A DNA stretch of 64,000 nucleotides, from contig CAJJDN010000129.1 in NCBI GenBank assembly GCA_905182985.1, forward strand, positions 1 through 64,000, written 5' to 3'. How positions within the stretch are numbered: position 1 is the stretch's first letter; the number at the start of each line of letters is the position of its first letter. Shown piece by piece: positions 36,971-49,700 of the stretch. The position numbers and the translations under genes are program-made. The notes beneath the pieces are model-generated. The model was not told where the DNA came from, ran no database searches, and saw only the letters and a list, made by a program, of their open reading frames with translations. This DNA comes from Paramecium sonneborni. Taxonomy: Eukaryota > Ciliophora > Oligohymenophorea > Peniculida > Parameciidae.

Positions 36971-38165
36971 ATGAAACATATAATTGTGTTAGCCTTGATT
37001 GTATGCATCTATGCAACATCAATAACTGAAATGACAGATAAACTTGCCTAATATGGAGATCATCCATTTGGAAAGTCAATAGTCAATTTAGTTTCTGTTA
37101 ATATGAAAACAGGTGGTTCTCTAAATGAATTAAAATAACTCTTACAATAAATTAAAGATGAACTAATAGCTCTAACATAATTATAAGATTAAGAAAATGC
37201 TACATTCACTCGTAGAAGTCAAGTTGATTTGGCTAAATTATAAGCTACTTTAGAATAAGCATAAGCAGATTTGGACAATTAAAGACAAGAATAATCAAGT
37301 TTAAATAATGAATTAACTACACTTTAAACTAGAGTTAAAGAAGGTAATTATTTATTATATTTTTGCAGATTAAGCAGCTTTAGATAGAAATAGTAGAGGA
37401 AGTGGAGATGCTTAATCTAGATTAGATGCTGAAAATACTGATTTTTCTGCCAAATTTTAAGATTATAGTGATGCTATTCTAGCTTGTAAAGAAGCTTAAA
37501 GATTACTTATGAATTTAAGAGGTGAAGGAGCATCATTAATATAACTTACGTATATAATTTTTAATTTCTTTTATTTAGATAAGACACTAAGAGTAATCTT
37601 CTTTAAACTAAAGAAAATTTCTAAAAAATCAAAGAAATTTTAGAAGCTCATACTAAAAAGAGTTCATTAACTTTGTTTTAACCTATCATTGAAGGATTAG
37701 CTGAAATGACAACTAAAGTTAACCCAGAAACTCTTAATAATGTATTAAGTTTAGTTGCCCGTTTAATTACTGCCTTATAAGAAGGTTAAGATCAATTAGA
37801 AACTAATCATAAGACTTAAGTATAATATTATATTCATTTTTAGGTTGAAAATCTTACTAGATTAGGTGATGATTTAAGAAATGAAAAACAAACTTTATAA
37901 GTTTCATTAGCCACTGCTAATAATAGACTTAAAGAAATTTAATCTAGACTTAATGAATTAGATGGATTAATTAATATTTCTAATGCTTTAGTGGAAGTTA
38001 CTTAATTAAACATTTAAGATGCTAACAGAATTAATGAATTGGAAGATTCAGAATATAGTAATCAAAAAGTTAGCAGGTTTTTATATTGATTTATATTTAA
38101 GATAAACTGAAATTGACATAGTAGATAGATTGATTGAATATATCAATCAAAAATTATCTGAATGA
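36971..38165 (+). CDS. trichocyst matrix protein (TMP) precursor
   Basis: 363 aa, five exons; introns 37344-37368, 37550-37578, 37820-37843, 38077-38101 (24-29 nt), each verified by frame. Signal peptide MKHIIVLALIVCIYA, followed by a short acidic pro-region (HPFGKSIVNLVSVNM), then long heptad repeats (LNELKQLLQQIKDEL, RRSQVDLAKLQATLEQAQAD) separated by a second proline-containing segment near residue 200. This layout, with pro-sequence, helical bundles and a total of about 360 residues, is that of Paramecium TMPs, which are cleaved to give the crystalline core of exocytotic trichocysts. It would be sorted through the secretory pathway into dense-core granules. Part of a large multigene family in Paramecium, so the subfamily cannot be assigned safely. 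Confidence 0.92.
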
Positions 38166-38286
38166 GTTGAAAAAATAATATCCAAAAATATTATTCTAAT
38201 AGCTTTATATTGTAATTCTATTATTCCCATTTTCTAAATTCATTTTTTTTTTTTAACTTTTTTATATATATTATAATTATAGAAAA

Positions 38287-39793
38287 ATGGCAGAGGAAGA
38301 ATAAATCTTAAATAGAATGGAATATCACACTTATAAAATTCTTAAAGAATAAAATGACTAATTTAAAAATGATATTGCAAATAATTCTCTTTAAATTGCT
38401 AATTTAAACAAAGAATTAGAGTAACTTTAGTAATCAAATATTCAATTTCCAGGGATTTTATCAAATCAAGATCAAGTACTTTAAATATAAAAAAAATAGG
38501 AAATGATAAGAATAGAAGAGGAAATAAGATAAATTAGAATTAGAGATGATGCCTAAATTTTTTAATTAAGAGATTAGCTTAGTTAATTTGAATAAAGATA
38601 TAGTTAGCAAGAAAAAAAAAATGAATTTTAACAATCTTAACATTAAATTAGAGAACCAAATCGTTTTTTTAGTGATGTAAATTTCATATATATTAAAGAT
38701 TTCAAAACCTATTGATGGTATTTAATCGATAAAGGTTATATTAGATGCACACTTTAATATTTAATAGATAAAATAGGAAATTCAATAAAATACATTGAAT
38801 ATTATCGCAATTTTAGTGAGTTAAGAGGTCTCTCATGTTATATACAAATAACATTAATTGGATTCACAAAATCAATTATAAGGGATAGTTGTTTAAAATC
38901 ATGAAGTAACCTATCAAATTGGATGAGAAGTTTTTGAAATATTATTAATACATGAATGTTGGTTATAAAAGTATTTTTATTTATATAATGATAATATGTT
39001 AAATTAAACCATGACTTAGAAGCTGAATTCCGATTAAATTTTACAGACCAATAAATTAAGAAGTACAAATTCCATACTTTAATTTAATGAATAAAACCAA
39101 ATACTTTTATTGTTGAATATTGACATAAACTGGCTAAAATTTTAAGCATTTTCTTGTAAAACTAGAAGACAGTTTCAGGATAAACTATATACTGATTTAA
39201 TTATTAGAAATCTTACTATTAAACATTCCATCCAGAATTGGTGTAAAAAGTAAAATAATATTGAAGACATCAAAGTGCCTATTACCAAATTACCATCTTA
39301 ACATACATAATAGTATTAATTAAATTAAGGATTCTAAGAATAAAAATCAGTTGTATTACCTTTACTCAAACCTTAATCATATGCATATACACAAATATAA
39401 AAAAAGTACAAACAAATTAAAGCTACTGTACGAAAAAAAACGCCTCTACAAATGTCTGCTGTATAATGTCCAATTAATACTGTAGAATTTAAAAAGCCAC
39501 ATAATAATAAAGCTACTACTTCTCGATTACATTCAAATAAACTTAAATCAGTGATTGAGATTAAAATTCTACAAGATAATAAATATTATATGATTTCAGA
39601 ATAACCAAAAGATATACATATAAATTATCCTTAATCAAAAGTTAAAGATTAAGTAGAAACCTTATATTCATAGTTTTTTGGAAGTATTAATAGAAAAAGA
39701 GCTATTACTATTAGCAATGGACCTTAAAATGAAATTGAGTTTGATTATAAATCAACAAATTTGGAAGATAAAATTAAAATCCATAAATTTTGA
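38287..39793 (+). CDS. coiled-coil plus C2-like protein with an internal TGA
   Basis: 494 codons after a 22-nt intron (38677-38698), stop TGA 39791-39793. N-terminal 130 residues form a coiled coil (MAEEEQILNRMEY..., EIRQIRIRDDAQ). A beta-rich domain follows (DGIQSIKVILDAHFN, NIIAILVSQEVSHVIY), then YQIG-stop-EVFEILL: a TGA at 38924-38926 (codon 206). The frame on both sides is clearly the same gene and remains open for 289 more codons. No GT..AG intron of up to 34 nt removes the TGA in frame. A Trp would suit the site, since G-W-x-V-F is common in ciliary C2 domains. The C-terminal half is basic and Q-rich. Options: nonsense allele, base error (TGG to TGA), or recoding. It converges with the CRAL-TRIO gene with 36 bp between stops. 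Confidence 0.65.
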
Positions 39794-39829
39794 TATATCA
39801 TATATCTGTTGATAAAAATTATTCTAATA

Positions 39830-41271
39830 TCAAAAAATTAAGCAAGCAGCATTATCTTCTTCCACTTATTCAGCTGTTAATCTCCCTTTTATATTTGATG
39901 GTTAATTTTAAACTGATTAAGGTTTCACTGTTTAAGTTCTTATTTACTCACTTAAGATTTCTTCTTAATCATTTTCCTCAAAAAAAATTTAACTTTATTT
40001 GTATTTATAACTTTTCATAACCTCTGCCTATTTCTATTGCAATATGGTTTGTTAAACTTGATAGTCATATTCTTTTTTTAAAATTTCTGCTTGAGTTAGC
40101 CTATTATATTTAGAGATATTTTTGATTGGTTCTTTAGTTAATTCTGTAGGTCTATAAACTTTAAAATCGTTGATTTCTTATTAAGGATAAACAGAAAAGT
40201 CTCTATCAATTTTAGTTTTAGTCATTTTCATTGTTTCAGCAGGCTGAATTTATTTAGTGACTGTTTCTTAAAAAGTATTTTGAGCTTAAACACTTTGTTT
40301 TGTTTATATTAAAATTTATTGTTGCTATTATTAATTCATAGTCTCTATCATTTTTAAAGGTTCCGTTAATTATTTTCCTTCTGGTAAAGTATTTAATGGA
40401 GGAAAATATTTTTTAGTTTCTAATCTTCCTCCATATTTTCTTTCTAATTATGTAGGCTCATAATATTTTTTAAATTAATTAATATCTGATACAATAATTA
40501 ATTTCTTTTTGTTATTAACACGTTCCATAAATTCAGCCCATCCTAATTAAATGCTTAATGAAGGATGTAATATAAATATTTTATCTACTGTGCAAGGAAA
40601 ATTTTAATACATTAATTAAAATAACGAATAATAGTCTTATAATTTAACATTTAAAATGCATTTCTCTTTAAGATCAATAATAATATTCCAATTTTCTATC
40701 TTGCCATCAAAAAAACAATAATCTTCCATAATTATACATAAAATGCTAATTGCCCTTTTTAAAAGTTCTACATTAATAGTTGTGATTAATTCACAATTTA
40801 TTATCAATGTAGGTCTGTATTGTTTATCTCTTCCAAGTATATAGACAACACCTTTATTCTATAATATAATTGAAATTACATAAACATCTAGAACATCTTA
40901 ATCAAATTCATAATTTTTAGATTCACGTAACCAATTTAAATGACTTTTAATCATTTCTTTAGTATTTTCAATATTGAAATAATTAGCATATAGATAACGT
41001 AAAAGTACTTCATCTGTTTATGAACTACTTTATAATAATGTAATACTCAGGATTAATTTCTATTCTGTTTGCTGAAAGATTATCTTTAAGCTATTGCAAT
41101 TGTTTACGTTCATCTTATGTTATTGGAACATTTTTAAAAATCCTTCTCGTAGGTTCTTTAGGATCATTTTTTCTTATATATTCCTCTACAATTGAATATT
41201 TAATTACCAGGATGTTAAACTTATTTTGCCAATATTGGAGGCAATCTTAGATATTCCATCTCTTCCATCAT
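39830..41271 (-). CDS. CRAL-TRIO (SEC14-like) protein ending in a CaaX box
   Basis: 465 aa; introns 41186-41207 and 41025-41046, both 22 nt. Start at the first of two tandem Met codons (41271). Residues about 70-110 fit the CRAL-TRIO N-terminal helices (DEVLLRYLYANYFNIEN, MIKSHLNWLRES). The lipid-binding fold follows (LIINCELITTINVELLKRA, NWNIIIDLKEK, HPSLSIQLGWAEFM, KKLIIVSDINQF) and closes with LERKYGGRLE, matching the L....GG motif at the end of the domain. A Q-rich tail of 170 residues ends in ...AACLIF, so the last four residues C-L-I-F form a CaaX prenylation motif. Likely binds a phosphoinositide or another lipid at a membrane to which it is anchored by a prenyl group. It lies 46 bp behind TMEM107 on the same strand. 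Confidence 0.85.
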
Positions 41272-41317
41272 TGTGGATAATCTTAAAATTATTATTATAA
41301 ATTGTTTAATATAATCA

Positions 41318-41807
41318 TCAACTTTTTGAACGAATTATAGACCTACGAAATAAAATTGCATTCGCTATGGTAATACATTCTAATAGTAAAGGAAGAAGAC
41401 AAAATAAACTAAAAACAGCCCAAATAAAACTGTAATCCCAAGAATCCAAAATAAACCATGTTAAAATAACAGACCCAAGTGAATGTAATATTATTTCTAA
41501 ATAAAATTAATTTTGAATTACATGTTAACATTGTTTTCTCAAAATTCATTGTCCATCCAGTAGTAAGTATTATCATTTCAACAACTAAAAATATTACTGA
41601 GAGTGTGACACCAGCTTATAAACTTGATTTAATAACAAATGAACTTACGAAGATGCTGCTAGTTGATCATTCGGAAAATTGAGCAGATTTTCATACTATG
41701 TTTTATTTGAATTTTGATACTTAGGATTGATATATAACACATGTTATGATTAATTAGATCATCTGACTTATAAATTTTGTAGGGACTAGTATTTCTGCTG
41801 CAGACAT
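41318..41807 (-). CDS. TMEM107: TMEM107, ciliary transition-zone membrane protein
   Basis: 137 aa from four exons; introns 41696-41720, 41623-41648 and 41497-41521 (25-26 nt). Start 41807, stop TGA 41320-41318. Four hydrophobic segments and near-equal length to animal TMEM107 (about 140 aa). Recognisable points: LVPTKF at the N-terminus followed by a helix, AGVTLSVIFLVVEM in the second helix, SLGSVILTWFILDSWDYSF between third and fourth, and ILFRRS at the end. In animals TMEM107 recruits MKS-module proteins to the ciliary transition zone, where it controls entry of membrane proteins; the same role is likely in a heavily ciliated cell. An ORF on the opposite strand is a shadow. Confidence 0.85.
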
Positions 41808-43421
41808 TTTAATTTAAATTTATATATTTTATTTAAGACCGGTCAATAATCGTCTATAAGTTAATAAAATTTCTTAAACTTTTCTTTATTCTTGGTAATA
41901 AGATCCAAAATCTATTAAAATCTCAACTTTTCATTATTTTATTATCTCATGACTCTAAGATTCTTTGAAAAATAAATATTTATTCAAAAAGAATTTTTAG
42001 AATCATAAATGAAGAACTTTTTAAAAAAACTATTCATTAAATTTTGAAAAATAAAGACGCAAAAACTTATTCTAAAATTAATTGAATTCTTTGTTTTAAA
42101 TAATAATGTTCATAAAATTCATAATTTTAAAAAATCAATTCAAATTATTTCAGAAAATTAATAGAATTCTTTTTTTGATATTTATAAAAATAAATAATTT
42201 AAGCTTAGCTTTACAAGTTCATTTAGTTGATAGATTTATGTGTAAAAATCATACAAATTTTCTAGTTTGTTTTAGTTAAATATATGATTTTACATAAAGA
42301 AAAAATACAAATAAACAATAGTTAAAGTAGGGGATAGAATAAATAGTAAAAGACTCTAAATCATAGGATTAAGATTTGAAGTTTAAAATAAAAAAAATAA
42401 AATTAGTAAAAACTATATAATGATAAAATTGAATTTAAATTTTACTTTCAGAGTATCATTCTTAAATATTATAATAATTGATATATTAATAATTACGATC
42501 AATGTTATATTGTATTTATTAATTTATAACTATATAATCTCATAAATTAGAATAGAAATTATAATTAATATCAAATTCTATATTATAAATTGAAATAATC
42601 TGTTGTTTTTTTGAAAAATTGCAATTAAAAAATTTAATCTAACTATAAATAATTATTTGTGTCTATTGCTTCCTAAGAGTTGAGAAAAAATAGTATGATC
42701 ATTCTGAAACTTGTTTTTTCGATCTCAAATCTAGATAGTTTTTCTAAAAATTCTAAATTTTTTCCAAAATTTTTATTCTTATTTTTTTAAGAATAAACAA
42801 ACTATAATCTAATTCTTTATTTAAGTAAAATGAAAATAAAAATCTCTAAATAATTCATTTAAATTTGTCAAAAAAAGAAGATTTGTTTATGTGAAAAAGT
42901 GAAAGTATTCTAAATTATTTAGATTCAAAGAAAAATCTTCAGCTAATAGAAGCTACTTTATAAAAGAATAATTCAAAGTTAATTTTTGAATTCAAATAGT
43001 GTAATATATAAAAGATAATTTGGATAAATAAAAGAAATTTAAAGACTTAAACAATAAACATAAAGATTGAGCCTAAAAGTTATGTATATTTATAAAATCG
43101 ATAAAAATGATTAATAAAGCAGTTTTAGTATAATTTGTATAAACTAGAATAATTATGTATAAAATTCTTTTTAGATTCTTTGTGTATATTTATTAAAAGA
43201 AACATAAAAGTTTATGATAGTAAATGATTAAATAAATGTAGAATATATAGAAAATAAATAATGATTGATTTAGTAGATTAATAATAATTGATAAGAATAG
43301 TGGATTAGAAATGAGAGGGAATTTAAAGAATATTTGAAAATTCGAATAATCGAGATTTATATGTTTAAATAAATTTGATGATTTAAATATTTAAAAATAC
43401 AAAATTTGTGATAAAAAAACA
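41808..43421. other. 1.6-kb AT-rich region without a visible gene
   Basis: Divergent flank between TMEM107 and importin-5. Neighbouring gene pairs share 18-50 bp, so this is unusually long. I see no open frame with coding composition, no tRNA cloverleaf and no conspicuous repeat. It could hold a non-coding RNA, a fully decayed gene or promoter DNA. Confidence 0.45.
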
Positions 43422-46400
43422 ATGAGTTTATAAGAATAGCTTCTTAATGTGATCCATGGTGTGTTTTCACCAGATAATGTAACCAGATAGAAGGCAGAGG
43501 AAATGCTAGCCCAATATAGAGATTCTTAGCCAAGTGAATTCGTCACAGCTATGCTCCATCTATGCAGACATGAAGAATTAAAAATCAGATAGTTTGCTCC
43601 AGTGTATTTAAGAAACTCACTGAGTAATTATTCTCCCAAGAGTCATAAAAATGTATGGAGTCTTCTTACTCCAGAAACTTAAGAAATTGTAAAAGTGTCA
43701 TTGTTCTAATTGTTGGAACTTGAGACTAGTTCAAATGTCAGAAGTCAATTATGCGATACCATAGGTGAACTTGGAGGATCACTCTTTGAAGATGAAACAA
43801 AAAACTCATGGCCTAATCTCTTATAAACATTATGGTAATTGTTCTTGTCTCCAAAAAATGATTTAATTGAATGTGGATTCAAGATCTTGTCCAATCTTTT
43901 TACATATGCTATAGATCTCTTTAATAAACATTAAGCTGATCTTCACACATTATTCATATAAGGACTTGCTAGTCCAGATCAAAAGATTAAAACAGCTACT
44001 ATCTAAGCTATTGGTAATTATGTAACAACATCTGAACCTAAGCAATATAGAGTATTCTAAGATCTTATTCCTAATCTTATGTAATCTGCTTTGGCTGTCA
44101 CTATCTAAGATCAAACTTTAGGTGAAGATATTATGGAAACATTCTCTGATATTGTAGATGCTGAACCAAAGTTCTTTAGAAAATAAATCAATGTATTTTT
44201 CAATGGAATTGCTGCTATTTTTAGAGAATCTTAAATTGAATAAGGATTAAAGAGAATTGGAACAGAAACATTAATAAGTTTGGCTGAAAAATTCCCAAGA
44301 GTATTCAAATAAGATAAATAATATTTGAGTCAATTAGTAGAAATGATCTTCTTCCACATGATCTAAATTAGTGAAACAGTAACTGAAGAATGGAAGAAAC
44401 CTGCTGAAGGATTCAATGATGATATTTAACAAGATGAAGATTGTGAAACTACAAGATTTGGTATGTCTTCAATTGATAGACTAATCGAATCTATTGGTGA
44501 TAAAGAAATGTTACCAGTATTGAGTCCAATTGTTAACTAATTATTATAACATCAAGATTGGAGATATAAATATGCTGCCATTTTGGCTTTATCATAAGTA
44601 GGTGAATACATTGATGAAGTTTAAGAAGTAAAACCAATAATTGAATTGGTCTCACCAATGTTGAGTGACTAAAATCCAATGATTAGATATGCCGTTTGCC
44701 ATGCAATCGGTTAAATAGCAGATGATATGAAACCTAAATTTTAAGATAGTTACTTACATTTAATAGTTCCATAATTTTTAACGAGATTATAAGTAGAAGA
44801 AGTTCCAAGAGTTTCCTCTCATATTTTAGCTGCTTTGACTAACTTTGTAGAAGGAACAGAGAAAGGAATAGAATCATATTTATAAAACTTGATTTAATTG
44901 ACAATCTAATATTTGAATAATGGTATTTCAATAGTAAAAGAGAATGCAATGAGTGCTTTAGCTGCAACAGCTGAATCTAGTAAACAATTATTCCTTCCAT
45001 ATGTTAATGAAATAGTTCCCTTATTATTTTAAGTGTTCTAGAATCATTAAAATAAGGAATATAGATAATTAAAAGGATAAACAATAGAAACAATAACATT
45101 AATAGCTTCTGCTGTTGGTTAGGCTGCATTCTAACCATTTTTAGCAGAAACAGTTAGAATATTAATATAAGTTTAAACCAGTTAATTAGAAGCAGTTGAT
45201 CCTTAAAAATCATATGTTCTTTCTGGATGGTAAAGATTAGCATTGGTATGTCCATAACAAATAGCTGTATATTTACCAGAGATTATTCCTTCATTATTCT
45301 AATTAGTTTAATAAGTATTTAAAGTACATACAGGAACTGGAGATGAGGAATTCCATACATATGATAATGAAGAAGCAGAAGTTGCTATTCATATGTTATC
45401 TGTATTCATTGAAGAGTTGAAAGAATCTTTCTTCCCTTACTTTGATTCATGTACTTAATTGATTGTCCCACTTTGTAATTTCAATACAGATGAAAATATA
45501 AGAAGTGCTGCATGCAAATGTTTAGTAAGTTTAATCGAAAATGTTAAAGCTACTAATAATGTTTAATAATTAGTTTAAGGTGCTAAATATTTCTTAGGAA
45601 TTATTTTAGAAGCAGCTCAAAAAGAATTTGATCCAATGGTTATTATTGAATAAGTTGATTGTATCAAAGAAATTATAGATATTGTTGGATAACCATTTAT
45701 GACAACTGAAGAAGTTACTCAACTCTCAGATAAAGTATTTAAATTGTTATTGGAATCAGATAAAAGAAAAGCTGAAAATGAGAAAATGTCAAAAGAAGAA
45801 GATGTTGATGAAGATGAAAAAACAGTTATCAAAGAAGAAACAGAAACTGAAGAAGAATTACATGTTAAAATTGCAGAATGTATTGGATCAATCTTCAAAA
45901 CTCATAAAGATTAAGTCTAACCATTATATGAGGTTATTTGCAATTAAATTTTACCAAAAGTATTGGATCCAGCTTAATCTCCAAAAATGCATTAATTTGG
46001 TATCTTCCTTATAGATGATATGGTTGAATATTTGGGATATCCATATGTTTAAGCTAAACTTAATGATTTTGCTTAAGCTTTGACAATCTATGCTGTTGAT
46101 AGAGTTTGTTTCGTAAGATAAGCTGCTGTCTATGGTATTGGTATTATGGCTCTTAATACACCAGAGGTATTTTATTCATTTTAACTTTTTTAGTAATTAT
46201 ACATTAATGTTGCTCCTATGTTGTCTAAAGCTCTTGTAGATTCCTTGAAAGTTGAGAAGAGTCAAGATGATACTGAAAAATAACATGGTCATGCTAGAGA
46301 CAATTCAATTGCAGCATTAGGAAAAATTATTAAATGTTAAGCTAATTCTTTAGGAGGTGATCTTATCTAAGGAATTTAAACCTGGTTACATTTATTACCT

Positions 46401-46707
46401 CTTAGATATGATAAACCAGAAGCTCGTATTCAACATGAATAATTGGCAGACTTTGTCATTGCTGATTGCAATCGATTAATTAATGGAAAACCAGAAAATG
46501 CTTTATAAGTATTATATTTCAATAAAGTTTTAGATTCTCAAAGTTTTTGCTAATTCTTATAAGACTAAGAGATCTAGTGAAACCATAGATACAAAAATAG
46601 CAAGTGCATTAAAAGTATTTGAATAATCATAAGGATAAAATGTTTAAGCTATATTTGGAATGTTAAGTTAAGAAGAGTAGAAGAAACTCTTGGAAGTATC
46701 AAAATGA
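43422..46707 (+). CDS. IPO5: importin-5 / Kap121-type karyopherin beta
   Basis: About 1,077 aa (human IPO5 is 1,097). Introns 46167-46193 (27 nt) and 46509-46533 (25 nt); stop TGA 46705-46707. HEAT repeats throughout. Typical points: N-terminal VTRQKAEEMLAQY with KIRQFAPVYLRNSLS; the LIELAE..PKFFR-like element as FSDIVDAEPKFFRKQI; the acidic insertion KEEDVDEDEKTVIKEE near residue 795; and the C-terminal HARDNSIAALGKIIK motif of this subfamily. It carries ribosomal proteins, histones and other cargo into the nucleus with Ran-GTP. The first intron is a multiple of three and lacks TGA, so retention would add nine residues without a stop. Converges with VPS8 (20 bp between stops). Confidence 0.92.
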
Positions 46708-46727
46708 TCAGTATTGTGTATTCTAAC

Positions 46728-49700
46728 TCATAAATTAAAAAATTTATCAAAAAGTTCTAAATCATGGATTATCCTATTCTCTTCATGAATGCGAATATCC
46801 TCTGCTGTTAATTACAAATCTTCCATTTGTTCTTCTAATTTTCTATGATTCTATTATTATTATATTATTATCTCTACCTTCATCAATTCATTCTCTTTTA
46901 TTAATATTTATCTTCTCTTCATATCAATTCCATCACTAACATTTCTATTAGCTAATACACTTTCCAATTGCATTTTCACTTTTGGATTGCAAATGTGACA
47001 AAATGGTTATTATAAACAACTTTGATGAGTTGAATGTGAACACTTTCTAATTAAAATATGCTATTTCCCATCAGTTGTTATCATTTCATTACAATTACTA
47101 CATTCATTCTCATATTCAGGACTACTTCCCTACAAAATTAATATTCTATACATTTTAATGCCATATACCCCACTTTAATTCTAGATATGTTTGTAATTCA
47201 ATATAATAACTTTTATACCATATCCTATACTATATTCTCTAATCATTAATCAAATTCTTAAAACTCCATTTTATCCATATCATTCTAAATATTTCTATCT
47301 ATTCTTCCATCAAAGTAATCAATTCATCAATACTCAAATAATTATAATATTCACATAATCTACTATTTATTACTTATAATATTGGTATCATATGTTAATA
47401 ATTATTATTATTTATTTATTCTGATAAAATCCAAATCTGAGAATGTGTTTCTGAATTAAATAATCCACGACCCAATTCTAAGAATGAATTCTTATCATTA
47501 TGAGATAAATTGTCTTTACATGTCTAAAATAATAAATCAAATTTTAAGTTCAAAATTTCACTTGAAAATTATTATTAAGTAAAACATTCCTATAAATATT
47601 CAAGTAAGTTTTAAATAAAAAATTACATAGCTATTTCAAATTTTCCAACTCTTGCATAAATATATCCCAAACCTTCTTTGTGTTTGGTTTCTATAAAGAT
47701 AGTTTCCAAATCATCTAAAGCAAAATGATGAATTTTATCTAAAACATGATTTGGTGTATGAATACAACTAGCTCTAATTAATAAAGCTCTTAAATCTTTA
47801 TTCTATGAACCCAACGATTAAAATAATTCCATGTATCCATTAGTTATCTATTCTCTCTTCATTAACTTATATTATTCATTAGAAGTTAGAGTAGGTACTA
47901 TCTATTTTAAAATTTATAATGTTTGATGATTTTCCAAAAGTGTATCAAAATACAATTCTAAAACCTTTAAGGTTTATTCTCTTCTCTAATTAAGTTGTCT
48001 TTAAATCATAAGTTAAAAAAACCCTTTATTTACTTTCAATAAACATAGGTCAATCTACTTATAAATATCTGGGGCAAATAAAGACTTAATATAATTATCA
48101 TTTGCCTATTCAAATAGCTCATTTTTCAATATTGGTTTCAATTCTATTTGTTCTAATATGTTTAATATCAATTAGAAGTTCTTTCGATCTTACACTAAAT
48201 GTTTTAATGATTTTATATATATTTCTTCATCAAGAACTAAACCCTTTATTGAACCAATGAATTTACTAAATTCTATACCTAAACTCTCATGAGTAACTAT
48301 TGATTAGGATAAACTTTTATAAATTTTATGTATAAAAGCTACCAAAATAGGTTTTTGATAATTGAAATATTTTTATAATTAATCTAAATTAAATAAGGAA
48401 GCATAGTTCATTGCAATTTTTAGAATTTCAAAAAGTTCGTTTGGCAAATGAATTCCAAAATTCCTTAAGATATCTTCAATTAACAACCACATAATCACTT
48501 ATCCAAAAGCATGTTAAAATCTATCTTGAGGAATCCTTTCATTTGGAAATATAATCTATTAAAAAGTCAACTTAATAAACCATAAAGATTTTAATAGCAT
48601 ATTTTAATCCGAGGTTTTCAAAAAGTTAGAGTACATCTTTTATAATGGTGTAATGTAATCATGGTCGATACGAGGACATACAACCATTAATGGAGTATAT
48701 AAATCATTTTCTTGACAAATTTAAAATATCGTAGTCATATCTAAGAATTTAGGATCCAGTGACAAAATAAGTTATTCAACAATATCTGATTTATTTAACA
48801 CTTTGTAATGTGTAGATATTTAAAGAAGTAAATCCATAGGAATTTATTTAATTTACTTATTTAAAATAAATTGTTCTAATGAAGCTAGCAATTAAGAATA
48901 TCGATGAAATTTAATTAACAAAGTTTTCATTCCAGTAAAGAGGTATTACTATTAATTACAATGTATACAATATTAAATAGCTGAATATATTGTTTATGTC
49001 CATTATTCATATTTTATCTGCTCTGATACTTTTTATGATTCGATACTTTGTCCAACAAGATTAATGAATGTGCTACATATATCTTTAGAAATATCTGAAA
49101 ATACAACTCTTTAATCCTAACTAGTTTAAGGGATAGCAAAACAATGTATTTAATTCCAATATAATTTAATTCCAAATGATAAAATATCATACCAATTTTT
49201 CTTAGTTTCTGCTTTTTCAATCATTACCTTCAAATAATCTGACCAAATGAGCAATTTAACTCTTTTAATCAATGGAAGATTTAAAAGGTAGATGAATCTA
49301 GCATTAGCATGAATGCAATTCAAATATACTGAAACCATTTATTAACCATTATTTATTTATAATGGAAAATTATTTACATCACCTAAAGGAGTGATTGATT
49401 GAATGGCTTTGTCAGTTTTATTTTATAAATAATTGTTTTATTTTCTTAAAGTGTTTCTTGATTCTTCAGTGATTATATCCTTATTAAAATACTAAACATT
49501 CATAGTTATAATTTAATATTCCTTTGTAAAAATCAATAGCATATCTCTAGAGACCCAATTACAAGAGATAATAGTACTTAAAATAAAAGAATATTTTTAA
49601 ATTAATTGTTATTTTTCAACAATATAAATTTCTAAATGTGTTCCCCATGATACTGCTAATGCAATTTCAATCATTTCTGTATACTCTTCAGTGTTAGTAA

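Noticed and set aside
39790..40020. 76-aa plus-strand ORF
   Set aside because: Antisense shadow of the CRAL-TRIO gene's 3' end.
45699..46014. Two overlapping plus-strand ORFs of 71 and 78 aa
   Set aside because: The first is only a TAA-free slice of importin-5; the second is a shifted-frame shadow of its acidic insertion.
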